From an uncultured Allorhizobium sp. (GTDB lineage: Bacteria > Pseudomonadota > Alphaproteobacteria > Rhizobiales > Rhizobiaceae): DNA of 64,000 nucleotides. The DNA is taken from NCBI GenBank assembly GCA_958439205.1, contig OY288189.1, positions 2,991,001-3,055,000 on the forward strand, in the 5' to 3' direction. The position numbers were made by a program, and so were the translations under genes. Shown here piece by piece: positions 6,840 through 16,100 of the stretch. Within the stretch, counting starts at the first letter, position 1. Every line of letters starts with the position of its first letter. Below the pieces are notes generated by a model. It did no database searches and was not told the origin of the DNA. It saw only the letters and a program-made list of their open reading frames with translations.

Positions 6840-8514
6840 TGGTGCCGAGCCCTCCTGCCAAGGCATTCACCGCTGCGGACGCCATGGCCGAGCCGCCGCG
6901 ACGACCACGGACTGCGATATAGGGAATGCCTCTGGAATTGGCGATCAACTCATCCTTGCTTTCGGCGGCACCCACGAAGCCAACGGGAAATCCGAGGATG
7001 ATCGCAGGCTTCGGCGCACCAGCGTCAATGCGTTCCAGCAGGCGGAAGAGTGCCGTCGGCGCATTGCCGATAGCGACGACGGCCCCGCCGAGATGTTCAT
7101 CCCAAAGGTCGACCTGGGCGGCCGAGCGGGTATTGCCAATCTCGGCGGCCTTCGGGCGCACACGCTCGTCGTTGAGCAGGCAGAGGACCTCGTTTTCGAC
7201 CGGGAGCAGGCGGCGGATCACGCCGTGACGGACCATCTCGACATCGACGAGAACGGGCGCCCCTTTTTCAAGAGCCGCGGCACCGGCCTCGAAGGCTCCG
7301 TCCGACCAACTGACGTCATCGGCGAGGTCGACCATGCCGCAGGCATGGATGAGGCGGATGACCAGTGGCTGGAGGACGGTCGGGAAACGCTCGAGATCGG
7401 CTTCGTCGCGGATGGTGGCGAAGGACTGGCGGTAGATTTCGGCGGGGTCGCGGATGTAGTCGAGTGGCCCCGCTTCGGCGTGCGGATACCCCCCTCTGTC
7501 GCTACGCGACATCTCCCCCACACGGGGGGAGAGTGGGGTGTGCCCGACTTCGGCGGCCGCAATCAGCTCTCCACCCTTGTGGGGGAGATGGCCGGCAGGC
7601 CAGAGGGGGGGGTCTTCGCCCGTGATCACCCGATCCCGATGCCCGATCCCCAGCACCCAGCCCTCTTCCGCAATCGAAACGGTGACCTCGTCATCCGTCA
7701 GCACCGCCGGACGATCAAGCAGGATGCCAAGCCGGCCATCCACATCGAACCGCGCAAAGGCCTCCGCAACGGTCCGCACCTGAAGGGCATCCTTGACCTC
7801 GTCGACCTCTGGCAGCGCAAAGAGCGACGGGTAGATTTCGGCGAAGACCACAGGTTTTTCGAAGGAGCCGGCAAATCCCGTCTCGAACGGCCATACGGCC
7901 ACATTTTCACCGTGACCGCTCTCGTCGAGGAAACGGGACAGACGCGCGATGCCAAGCAGGGTCTGGCTGCCAACGGACCCATTATAGGTGAGCTGCCAGA
8001 CGGACTTCGCTCCCTTGGCAAAATACTCCGAGCGGCGGAAGGCAAGCGGCGGCGATTGGGGGGCTGCCGGCTTCTTGTCGGAGAGATCGGCGTAGACATG
8101 CTGATGCGGCCGGCCCCAGAAACGCGGCTCGCCGGCAAAATGGGTGGCGTTCCAGCGAGAGGCGAGATCGAAGCGGTTGTTGCGGTTATCGGGCGCATCC
8201 TCGATTTCGTCGGCAATCTTGCACCAGAGGGCCCGCCAGTCCGCCCTGCCCGTCAGTCGCTCGGCGGTGCCCGCCGGATAGCCGAAGGCAAAGTCGAAGC
8301 CGCAAAGCAGTCGTTGGCCTTCGGCAATCGCAGCGCCGACCACGACATCAAGTCGCTGCATGAAGGCATGACGGGTCGGAAAATTCTCGTTCCAGTCGAT
8401 CACAACCCGATCGCCCTCGCGCCGGGCGAGGCACGCCCAGAGCGAGTTCTTGCCCGTCACCGGTTGTCCGGCACCGGACCAGTCGACGATCAGGATGCGA
8501 TCGAAGAGCGGCAT
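6832..8514 (-). CDS. cobH: Fusion: DUF429/RNase H-like domain plus precorrin-8X methylmutase (CobH)
   Basis: Residues about 1-315 form a domain with VDWSGAG near the N-terminus and GFDFAFGYPAG about 80 residues later, acidic motifs resembling the RNase H-like DUF429 fold; its role is unknown. Residues about 345-560, from LDYIRDPAEIYRQSF, are CobH, which moves the C11 methyl to C12 to give hydrogenobyrinate (family motifs VDVEMVRHG and AIGNAPTALFRL). The join (about residues 305-340) is encoded by an in-frame palindromic repeat (7489-7612). An internal ATG at 7512 could start CobH separately, but its ribosome site is badly spaced. The gene start overlaps the cbiX stop (TAATG) and its end overlaps cobL. 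Confidence 0.85.
   Translation of the reverse strand: MPLFDRILIVDWSGAGQPVTGKNSLWACLARREGDRVVIDWNENFPTRHAFMQRLDVVVGAAIAEGQRLLCGFDFAFGYPAGTAERLTGRADWRALWCKIADEIEDAPDNRNNRFDLASRWNATHFAGEPRFWGRPHQHVYADLSDKKPAAPQSPPLAFRRSEYFAKGAKSVWQLTYNGSVGSQTLLGIARLSRFLDESGHGENVAVWPFETGFAGSFEKPVVFAEIYPSLFALPEVDEVKDALQVRTVAEAFARFDVDGRLGILLDRPAVLTDDEVTVSIAEEGWVLGIGHRDRVITGEDPPLWPAGHLPHKGGELIAAAEVGHTPLSPRVGEMSRSDRGGYPHAEAGPLDYIRDPAEIYRQSFATIRDEADLERFPTVLQPLVIRLIHACGMVDLADDVSWSDGAFEAGAAALEKGAPVLVDVEMVRHGVIRRLLPVENEVLCLLNDERVRPKAAEIGNTRSAAQVDLWDEHLGGAVVAIGNAPTALFRLLERIDAGAPKPAIILGFPVGFVGAAESKDELIANSRGIPYIAVRGRRGGSAMASAAVNALAGGLGTNV
7489..7612. repeat. Palindromic mosaic repeat inserted in frame within the cobH fusion gene
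   Basis: Two inverted arms, both reading CCCCCCTCTG...ATCTCCCCCACA outward, flank a centre rich in further short palindromes. It is translated as the low-complexity joint (PPLWPAGHLPHKGGEL ... GEMSRSDRGGYPH). A 24-bp piece of the right arm (7587-7610) recurs exactly inside cobN at 16297-16320, and the core CCCTTGTGGGGGAG resembles the repeat at 38200-38351. It behaves like a dispersed rhizobial intergenic element; the exact family name was not verified. Confidence 0.75.
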
Positions 8515-9881
8515 TACTTTTTCTTCTGCATCGACTTCGGCCCCAGCGGATGGTCGGCATGGGGGTAAGGTGCGTGGTGATGGTCATGACTGTGACCATG
8601 GGAGTGACCGTGGGCATGTCCATGGTCGTGACCATGATGGTCATGCCCGTCATCGTGGCTATGGCCCTGATGATCGTGTCCGTGATCATGGTCGTGGTCA
8701 TGATGACCACAGCCACAGTTTGGACCATGCTCGTGCTGGGCAGCCTTGCCGGAGGACGGTGCATCCATCACGGCCTGCAGATCGGCATCAGGGGTCTTGT
8801 CCTTGAGGCCGGCATACTTGCCACCGAGCGTGAAGGACGGCGCATAGTCGAAGCTCGGTTCGACCGGCACGGGCTTCAGAGGTGCCGGTTCCGCATGGCT
8901 GTGCAGCGGCGTCCACGGCAGGCCATGCTCGCGACAGAAATCGGGATCGCGGCAGGAGGCGTCGCAATCCCCCTTGCAGGGACAGTTTTCCAAGCCGCCG
9001 CCAATACCCTCGACATGGTGATGATGGCTCTCCTGCGGCTGGCCGACATCGGCTTCGAAGCCGAGCACCTGCTCGCGGTACTTGCACATCTGGCAGTTCA
9101 TCACCGCCGCGCCTTCAAGGATCTCCTTGACCCGGTCCTGGAAGGCATCGAGGACCAGCGGGTGGTCGTTGAGATAGCTCGCCTTGACGAACTGGATCTC
9201 CGGGTAACGCGCGGCCACCTCGTCGGTGTAGCTGTAGATGCGCTTCACCAGCACGCCGGTGAAGAGGAAATAGGGGAACACGACGATGCGCTTGTAGCCG
9301 AGCTTGGCGGCATGGGTCAGGCCCGGCTCCACCAGCGGGAAGGTGACACCCGAATAACAGGTCTCGCCCCAACCAAAGCCCATGCCTTCCCAAAGCATGC
9401 GCATGACCTTGGTGGCGTTGGAATTGGCGTCCGGATCGGACGAGCCGCGACCGACTACCATCAGCAGAGTATCGTGCTTCTCGACGAAACCTTGCGTCTC
9501 GTTTGCCTCGTCGACGGCCGCCTGAATTCGATCACCGGCAGCGCGGATCATCTTCAGGTCGATGCCAAGTTCGCGGCCGTAATTGACCACCATGCCCGGG
9601 TTCTGTGCCTGATAGGTATTGAGCACCGACGGGATATCGTTCTTGGCGTGGCCAGCAGCAAAGAGCATACCGGGAACGGCCAGCACGCGGGTCACGCCCT
9701 GTTCGCGCAGGCTGTCGAGACCAGCCGAGATCACCGGGTTGCAGAATTCGAGATAGCCGTATTCGACCGGCATATCGGGGTTGCGGGCGCGCAGCGCCTC
9801 TGCGATCACGGCGAATTCCTTCGCCGCATTCTGATTGCGGCTGCCGTGGCCGCAGACCATGATTCCGAGTTTTTCCGCCAT
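8514..9881 (-). CDS. cbiX: Long-form CbiX sirohydrochlorin cobaltochelatase with Cys clusters and His-rich tail
   Basis: CbiX inserts Co2+ into sirohydrochlorin at the early step of the cobalt-early pathway. The 455-aa protein contains two CbiX-type modules (N-terminal CGHGSR with His12, then AAGHAKND; a second around VGRGSSDPDANS). After about residue 260 comes NCQMCKYREQ, a likely Fe-S-type Cys motif, then a second Cys cluster (CPCKGDCDASCRDPDFC). About 60 C-terminal residues are mostly His, Asp and Gly, a probable cobalt or nickel store. It heads the lower cob operon and its stop overlaps cobH (TAATG). Its presence beside a late chelatase (cobN) is unusual. Cobalt specificity is inferred from context. 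Confidence 0.88.
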   Translation of the reverse strand: MAEKLGIMVCGHGSRNQNAAKEFAVIAEALRARNPDMPVEYGYLEFCNPVISAGLDSLREQGVTRVLAVPGMLFAAGHAKNDIPSVLNTYQAQNPGMVVNYGRELGIDLKMIRAAGDRIQAAVDEANETQGFVEKHDTLLMVVGRGSSDPDANSNATKVMRMLWEGMGFGWGETCYSGVTFPLVEPGLTHAAKLGYKRIVVFPYFLFTGVLVKRIYSYTDEVAARYPEIQFVKASYLNDHPLVLDAFQDRVKEILEGAAVMNCQMCKYREQVLGFEADVGQPQESHHHHVEGIGGGLENCPCKGDCDASCRDPDFCREHGLPWTPLHSHAEPAPLKPVPVEPSFDYAPSFTLGGKYAGLKDKTPDADLQAVMDAPSSGKAAQHEHGPNCGCGHHDHDHDHGHDHQGHSHDDGHDHHGHDHGHAHGHSHGHSHDHHHAPYPHADHPLGPKSMQKKK

Positions 9882-9899
9882 AGGTTAAGGCCTCCCTGC

Positions 9900-10062
9900 T
9901 TCGTTTTGTCTGCCTGTACGAAGCGCCGAACCATCCACCTCTTCAGGCGTGGTCCATGGCCTTTGGGACAGCTCCGGAATTGGCCCCCTGATTGGGTCGG
10001 CCGCACCGGACTATTTCCAGCCTGTCGAACAGGCGCCGTCGCACATTACCCTGAGCTTTATC
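9900..10062 (-). promoter_or_regulatory. Structured leader of cbiX operon, possible degenerate cobalamin-sensor element
   Basis: The 349-bp gap between cbiX and the divergent permease has no gene. Read toward cbiX it contains GGAAATAGTCCGGTGCGG and then AATTCCGGAGCTGTCCC, which looks like the P3-P4 core of cobalamin riboswitches (GGAA..CCGGTG...CCGG.GCTGYCCC). The diagnostic GCCACTG and GCCAGGAGACCTGCC boxes are absent. Nearer the gene, GCTTCGT and ACGAAGC form a hairpin. I regard a B12 sensor here as possible, not shown. Confidence 0.3.
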
Positions 10063-10230
10063 GAAGCCTAACCCAGCGGTCAAACCGGATTGCGGCGCTT
10101 TGTGTGACGGAAGCGGCAGTTCACAGAATGTCCCCTCTGCGACCCGCACGACACGGCCTTGCAAGGTTGCGCAGCCGAGGCGTTTGGTCCACAACGACGG
10201 CACCTTCCCTCACCCTTCACGAGTCTCCCC

Positions 10231-11016
10231 GTGGCCGATCTCGCCTTCCAAGCCCTGCTGCTTTTGTTCGTCGCTGCCTTTATCGCCGGCTTCATCGATT
10301 CGATTGCCGGTGGCGGCGGATTGATCACCATTCCGGCCATGCTGATTGCCGGCATTCCGCCGCTGGAAACGCTCGGCACCAACAAGCTGCAGTCGATGTT
10401 CGGTGCCGGTTCGGCGACTATTGCCTATGCGCGCAAAGGTCACGTGGACCTGAAGAAACAGCTGCCTATGGCTGTCATGGCCGTGATCGGTGGTGCCCTC
10501 GGCGCCCTGATCGCAACCGTGGTGCCAGGAGACGTGCTGCGGGTGCTCATGCCCTTTCTGCTCGTCGCCATCGCGCTTTATTTTGCGCTGAAGCCGAACA
10601 TTTCCGATGAAGACCGCCATCAGCGCATGACGCCCTTCGTCTTCGGCGTAACGCTGGTGCCGCTGATCGGCCTCTATGACGGTGTCTTCGGCCCCGGCAC
10701 CGGCTCGTTCTTCATGCTTGCCTTCGTCTCGCTTGCCGGCTTCGGCATGTTGAAGGCGACGGCGCATACGAAGCTTCTGAACCTCGGCTCCAATGTCGGC
10801 GCCTTCCTGATCTTCGTCGCCAGCGGCGTCGTGCTCTGGAAAGTCGGCCTCCTGATGGGCGTCGGCCAGTTCCTCGGCGCCCAGACCGGCTCACGTTTTG
10901 CCATGCGCCAGGGCGCAAAGATCATCAAGCCGCTTTTGGTCGTCACCTGCGTGGCCCTCGCCATCCGCCTGCTCGCTGACCCGACCAATCCGATCCGGGT
11001 GTCGATCGGCATCTGA
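10231..11016 (+). CDS. TauE/SafE-type membrane permease
   Basis: A hydrophobic protein of about 261 aa with roughly eight membrane segments. GFIDSIAGGGGLITIPAML near the N-terminus and IGLYDGVFGPGTGSF midway are the paired signatures of the TauE/SafE (DUF81) family, which exports or imports small anions such as sulfite or sulfoacetate. The substrate cannot be read. No ATG fits the homology boundary, so I chose GTG at 10231 (VADLAFQALLLLF); the upstream site is weak, so the start is uncertain. It sits between the two cob operons, on the opposite strand. Confidence 0.85.
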   Translation: MADLAFQALLLLFVAAFIAGFIDSIAGGGGLITIPAMLIAGIPPLETLGTNKLQSMFGAGSATIAYARKGHVDLKKQLPMAVMAVIGGALGALIATVVPGDVLRVLMPFLLVAIALYFALKPNISDEDRHQRMTPFVFGVTLVPLIGLYDGVFGPGTGSFFMLAFVSLAGFGMLKATAHTKLLNLGSNVGAFLIFVASGVVLWKVGLLMGVGQFLGAQTGSRFAMRQGAKIIKPLLVVTCVALAIRLLADPTNPIRVSIGI

Positions 11017-11091
11017 AGACTCCGTTCTTTGCAGAGCGAGAGCGTAGCGCTATATTCATTCTCGGCAATCCGTGGCCCGCAGAGAGGAACT

Positions 11092-11346
11092 ATGGCAAAG
11101 ACAGCTCTCGATCTTGGAGCTCATTGGCTGAACTTCATCGATGAAAAGGTCAAGAGCGGTCGCTATGCGTCTGCGGACGAGGTCGTGCGCGATGCGCTGA
11201 AAGGCCTGGAGGATCAGGACCGCAAGCTTGCAGATGTTCTTTTACAAATCGATGAAGGCCGGCAACAGGCGAAGGCGGGAGTGTTTGTCGACGACGATTT
11301 TCTCGACCGTCTGATCGAGGCGGATGTCGAGGTTGATCACCGTTGA
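11092..11346 (+). CDS. ParD-like antitoxin (type II)
   Basis: The 84-aa protein has the ParD/CopG pattern: an N-terminal strand (TALDLGAHWLNFIDEKV), then SGRYASADEVVRDALKGLE, the usual helix-turn region that binds the operator as a dimer, and an acidic C-terminal tail that would wrap the toxin. The ATG at 11092 has GAGAGGAA upstream. An 8-bp palindrome TAGCGCTA (11045-11052) abuts TATATTC and is a candidate autoregulatory site. The stop overlaps the toxin start, so the two are coupled. Confidence 0.85.
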   Translation: MAKTALDLGAHWLNFIDEKVKSGRYASADEVVRDALKGLEDQDRKLADVLLQIDEGRQQAKAGVFVDDDFLDRLIEADVEVDHR

Positions 11347-11639
11347 GCGGCCGCTATCGCCTTACGCCGAAAGCGGCTGATGATCTCAAGGCGATCAATG
11401 ACTATACCGCTCGGCAATGGGGCAATGAGCAACGCCGGAAATACCTTGGCGAACTCAGGCACCGGTTCAGATGGCTTGCCGAGCAACCCCTCCTCGGTCG
11501 GGCGCGACCCGAACTCCGTGATAACTGCTATTCCTATCCCCAGGGCGAGCACCTGATTTTCTACGCCATCAGGTCTCCCGACATCGAAATTCTGTCAGTG
11601 ATCCATAATAGATCGCTCCCAGATTTTCTTCGGCGCTGA
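11343..11639 (+). CDS. ParE/RelE-family toxin
   Basis: A basic 98-aa protein: YRLTPKAADDLKAINDYTARQWG is the N-terminal ParE/RelE signature, and LRDNCYSYPQGEHLIFYAI with ILSVIHNRSLPDFL is the usual core and C-terminus. ParE members poison DNA gyrase while RelE members cut mRNA; pairing with a ParD-like antitoxin favours ParE. It begins with TTG (11343) overlapping the antitoxin TGA, a low-efficiency start that would favour antitoxin excess. It converges with cobO, leaving 26 bases between the stop codons. Confidence 0.85.
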   Translation: MSGRYRLTPKAADDLKAINDYTARQWGNEQRRKYLGELRHRFRWLAEQPLLGRARPELRDNCYSYPQGEHLIFYAIRSPDIEILSVIHNRSLPDFLRR

Positions 11640-11665
11640 GTACTCAGCCCTTGGCCGTTCGCCCC

Positions 11666-12298
11666 CTAGTACTCCACCCCGATCTGGGCCTTGATGCCCG
11701 AGCGGAAGGGGTGCTTCACCAGTTCCATCTCGGTTACGAGATCGGCGAGCTCGATCAGCTCGTCCTTGGCGTTGCGGCCGGTCAGCACGACATGGGTCAT
11801 CGGAGGCTTCTCGGTTGCAAGGAACTCCAGTACGTCTGCCAGATCGATATAGTCGTAGCGGATGGCGATGTTCACCTCGTCGAGCAGCACCATGGAATTG
11901 GCGGGATCGCGGATCAACTCCTTGGCCTTCTCCCAGGCAGCCTGCGCCATTTCGATATCGCGCGCCTTGTCCTGGGTTTCCCAGGTGAAGCCTTCGCCCA
12001 TGGTGTGGAAGTCGCAGAGGTCCGAGAAATGCTTGAGGATCATGTCCCGTTCACCTGTTGACATGGCGCCCTTGATGAACTGGACCACGGCGCATTTCTT
12101 GCCGTGGGCGATGTGGCGGAAGATCATGCCGAAGGCGGCGGACGACTTGCCTTTGCCCTTGCCGGTATGAACGATGATCAGGCCCTTCTCGCCGGTCTTC
12201 GTCGCCATGATCTTGTCGCGCGCGGCCTTCTTCTTCGCCATCTTTTCGGCGTGGCGGGCGAGATCGGCCTCGCCGGTCGCAGGGGTTTCCTCCGTCAT
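11666..12298 (-). CDS. cobO: Cob(I)yrinic acid a,c-diamide adenosyltransferase
   Basis: CobO transfers the 5'-deoxyadenosyl group of ATP to the cobalt of corrinoids. The 210-aa protein carries the CobA/CobO P-loop HTGKGKGKSSAAFG (about residues 45-58), the VVQFIKGAMSTGE segment and LLDEVNIAIRYDY. A charged N-terminal extension (AEKMAKKKAARDKIMATK) is usual in CobO. Its start overlaps the GNAT stop by 4 bases (ATGA), placing it last in the riboswitch-controlled cobP-cobW-cobN operon. Confidence 0.95.
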   Translation of the reverse strand: MTEETPATGEADLARHAEKMAKKKAARDKIMATKTGEKGLIIVHTGKGKGKSSAAFGMIFRHIAHGKKCAVVQFIKGAMSTGERDMILKHFSDLCDFHTMGEGFTWETQDKARDIEMAQAAWEKAKELIRDPANSMVLLDEVNIAIRYDYIDLADVLEFLATEKPPMTHVVLTGRNAKDELIELADLVTEMELVKHPFRSGIKAQIGVEY

Positions 12299-12738
12299 AT
12301 CGTACTCCCGGTATCGTTGAATTCTTTTGCAAACCAGATGCGTTGCGGCGCATCGCCGATCTTGGGCAAACGGCCGATCTCGCGATAGCCCTCGCGGAGG
12401 TAGAAGCGCGGCGCCTGGAACTCGAAGGTGTCGAGATAAATGCCGACGAGGCCATCCTCGCGCGCCATGGCTTCGGCTCGTGCGAGAAGCTGCGCACCGA
12501 TGCCGCCGCCGCGCGCCTCTGGCGAAACAGCGAGAAGCTTGACGAAGAACCAGCGCTGCAGATGGGCACCGATCAGCCCGCCGAGGAACTGACCCTCGGC
12601 GTCCAGGGCCCGCAGCTGAACCTTGCGACCCTCGAACGGGCGTCCCAGCGCTTCGGCGGCCTCATCGAGAATGGCATCGACGGCTCCGGTCAAGAGAGCG
12701 TCCTCGCCCTCCACCAGCTCGATATGCACCAGCTCCAT
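12295..12738 (-). CDS. GNAT family N-acetyltransferase
   Basis: The 147-aa protein has the acetyl-CoA loop of the GNAT fold (LLAVSPEARGGGIGAQLL, about residues 68-85) and the following YLDTFEFQAPRFYLREGY. The substrate is unknown. I start at the ATG at 12738, which overlaps the previous stop (TGATG); the longer frame to 12807 would overlap the GFA gene. It is translationally coupled on both sides inside the cobalamin operon, so it should be expressed under cobalamin limitation. Confidence 0.82.
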   Translation of the reverse strand: MELVHIELVEGEDALLTGAVDAILDEAAEALGRPFEGRKVQLRALDAEGQFLGGLIGAHLQRWFFVKLLAVSPEARGGGIGAQLLARAEAMAREDGLVGIYLDTFEFQAPRFYLREGYREIGRLPKIGDAPQRIWFAKEFNDTGSTI

Positions 12739-13160
12739 CACCCCACACCACCCTCGCTCTTCGGCAGGTCGTCGACCACCGTCAACCAGTCGACCCGTTC
12801 GTCCCAATGCCAGTGCTCGCAGATCGGGACGGAAAGTCCTTCATCAAGGCTCGCCACATAGAGATCGATATCGTCAGGTCGGCGCTCCGTCTCAAAGGAC
12901 ATCGGAGATCCGCAATTGCCGCAAAAGCCGCGGCGCACGCCCGGCGAAGACGCATAGTAGCGGAGGCTTTCACCAGAGAGCTCCGTTCCCTGTCGCAGAA
13001 CCGTGAAAAAGGTGGTGACCGGCGACGATGCGGCGCGGCGGCAGCTTTCGCAGTGACAATGGCCGGAGGTGCGGACCAGGCCAGTGGCACGAAAGCGCAC
13101 GCCACCGCACAGGCAATGGCCGCTCAAATCCAACGGCTTTCCGTCCTGAACGTCAGGCAT
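12738..13160 (-). CDS. GFA family (glutathione-dependent formaldehyde-activating-like) zinc protein
   Basis: The 140-aa protein has three cysteine motifs spaced as in the GFA/CENP-V fold: CLCGGVRF, CHCESCRR and FCGNCGSP. These bind structural and catalytic zinc. Some relatives condense formaldehyde with glutathione, but most members have no proven activity. The start lies 8 bases inside the 3' end of cobN and the stop overlaps the GNAT gene, so it belongs to the cob operon. Confidence 0.85.
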   Translation of the reverse strand: MPDVQDGKPLDLSGHCLCGGVRFRATGLVRTSGHCHCESCRRAASSPVTTFFTVLRQGTELSGESLRYYASSPGVRRGFCGNCGSPMSFETERRPDDIDLYVASLDEGLSVPICEHWHWDERVDWLTVVDDLPKSEGGVG

Positions 13161-16100
13161 GCACGCCTCCCTCGACCATTTCGCTCAGCGTGAACTTGGC
13201 GGAATTGCTCTTCGGCGTCCACAGTCCGCGATCAATCGCCTCGATCAGCCGCTCAGCGAGCTCCTTCTGCGCCGGTGCATTCTTCTCGGCCATGAACTCG
13301 CGTACGCGCTCATTGAGGATGAATGCCTGGTAGACGGCCTCAAAATGGTGGTCGCGCACGGCACCGGTCGTGGCAGCGAAAGCGAACATGTAGTCGACCG
13401 TCGCCGTAATCTCGAAAGCGCCCTTGTAGCCGTGGCGCATCACGCCCTCGATCCACTTTGGATTGACGACACGGGCCCGCACGACGCGGCCGATCTCTTC
13501 CTCGAGGCTTCGGATGACCGGCTTTTCCGGCCGCGAATGGTCGTTGTGATAGACCTTCGGCCTCATGCCCGCGACATGTTCGATCGCCGCCGTCATGCCG
13601 CCCTCAAACTGGTAGTAGTCGTCGCTATCGAGCAGGTCGTGTTCGCGATTGTCCTGGTTCTGCACCACGGCCTGGACCGAGCGCAGGCGTTCCTCGAACA
13701 ACCCGCGTTCCGCCTTGCCCTCCTCGCCGGCGCCGTAAGCATAACCGCCCCAGACGAGATAGCTCTCGGCGAGATCGGCACGGTCGGTCCAGCCCTTTTC
13801 GTCGATGAGTGCCTGCAGGCCCGCGCCATAAGCGCCAGGCTTGGAGCCGAAGACGCGGTAGCCGGCACGGCGGGCGGCCTGCTTTTCATCCAGTCCCTCA
13901 CCTCTCAGCTTTTCGGTTTCAGCCCGCACACGTGCGGCAATCGGGTTGTCTCCCTCGTCCTCGTCGAGTGCCGCGACAGCCCGCACCGCCTTGTCGAACA
14001 GCGCGATCTGCTCTGGGAAGGCGTCGCGGAAGAAGCCGGAGATGCGCAGTGTCACGTCGACGCGCGGCCGCCCCAGCACGGCCATAGGGATGACCTCGAA
14101 GCCGGTCACGCGGCGCGAGGCCATGTCCCAGAGCGGCTTGACGCCGACAAGCGCCAAGGCCTGCGCGATATCATCGCCTCCGGTGCGCATGTTCGACGTG
14201 CCCCAGGCGGTGATGCCGAAGGAAACAGGCCATTCGCCATGATCCTGGACATAACGCTGGATCAGGAGTTCGGCAGATTTCTTGCCCAGTTCATAGGCCG
14301 CTGGCGTCGGCACAGCGCGGCTATCGACGGAGTAGAAGTTTCGCCCTGTGGGCAGCACGTCCGGGCGTCCGCGCGTTGGCGCGCCTGAGGGACCGGGGGG
14401 CACGAATTGGCCGGCAAGCCCCTTGAGCAGGCCCTCGATTTCGGCGCGGCCGGAAGAGACGACGGCGGGTTTGAGGCGGGTTTCGATTTCCGCGAGAACG
14501 GCTTGGGTGCGAGCCCAGTCGTCTGGGCAGGAGATGTCTCCGGCGACCAACTGTGCACCGAGTAGCTCGATGCGCTCCACGGTGTCGCCATGGGTGCGCC
14601 AAGGGGTCTCGGTGAGATCGGCGAGGATCTCGGCCTTCGGGCCTGTCCAGGGATTTGACATGACGCAGTCGAGAGGGTCGAAGCCTTCAGTCTTCAGCAG
14701 ATCCCACGCGATTGCTCTCTGCAGGCTTGCATCCCCGCCCTCGCCCTGGCCGCGTGGCACCCGGGCCAGCGCGACGACGAGATCGGTCAGCAACCGCCCC
14801 TCGGGCGCAAGCCCGAAGATGTGCAGCCCGTCGCGGATCTGCATTTCCTTGAGGTCGCAGAGATAGGCGTCCAGCTTTTCCAGCGCCGTCTCGTCCGCCT
14901 CACCCTTGGCGATGCCAGCATCCTGGTCGAGGCCGATATCGGCGATCAGCTCGAGGATCTGCTTCTTCAAAAGGACCAGCCGGCGCGGATCGCCGCCGGA
15001 TGCTTCGTAATACTCGTCGACCAGCGCCTCCAAGTCCTTCAGCGGGCCATAGCTCTCGGCGCGTGTCAGCGGCGGCGTCAAATGGTCGATGATGACGGCG
15101 GAGCTGCGGCGCTTGGCCTGCGTGCCCTCGCCGGGATCGTTGACGATGAAAGGATAGAGATGTGGGAGTGGGCCGAAGACCGCCTCGGGGAAGCAGGTTT
15201 CCGAAAGCGCCAGCGCCTTGCCCGGCAGCCATTCGAGATTGCCGTGTTTGCCCATGTGGATGACGGCCTGCGCGCCGAATTCCCGTCTCAGGAAGGCGTA
15301 GAAGGCGAGGTAGCCATGCGGCGGTACGAGGTCCGGCGAATGGTAGCTTTCCTTAGGATCAATGTTGTAGCCACGCGCCGGCTGGATGCCGATCACCAGC
15401 TTTCCGAAGCGCATCAGCGGCAGCGCCAAAGCGCCGTCGACATGGAAGGGATCGGCCTCTGGCGCACCCCAGCGCGCGGTGACGCGATCCTGAACCTCTT
15501 TGGGAAGATCCTCAAAGAACTTTCTGTAATCGCTGACGGAAAGGCGTTCGCGAATAACGCGTCCGTCGTTCGCTGCATTGGTCGGCCCGGCCATCAACGC
15601 CTGTATCAGGGCATCGCCGTCAGCGGGCAGATCAGCGACGTCGTAGCTGGCGTCGCGCATGGCGCGCATCACTTCGATCGTGCCTGCTGGCGTATCGAGA
15701 CCGACGCCATTGCCCAGGCGTCCGTCGCGGTTCGGGTAGTTGGCCATGATCAGCGCCACACGCCGAGCGGTGGGCTCGGTCGCGCGAAGTGTTGCCCAAT
15801 TGGCGGCGAGCTCCGCGACGAAGCGCATGCGGCCGGCATCCGGCTCGTGGCTGACAAGATTGGCCTCAACCCGCTCGTCGAAGCGCGCCTTCGACTTGAA
15901 GGAAACGGCGCGGGTCAGCACGCGTCCATCGACTTCCGGCAGGGCAACGCTCATTGCCAGATCCCGGGCGCTCAGCCCTTGAGTCGAGTTCTCCCAGGTG
16001 CTGCGCGGCGAGGATGAGAAGATCGCCTGCAACACGACGGCGCCGGTCTCGTCGAGCACGGTCGACGGCTTGTCCGCGCCCGGGGTCGAGACGGCGAAAC

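Noticed and set aside
6553..10610. Very long plus-strand open frames opposite cobH/cobL and cbiX
   Set aside because: They are antisense shadows of high-GC genes; residue composition is Arg/His/Gly-biased and has no domain signature.
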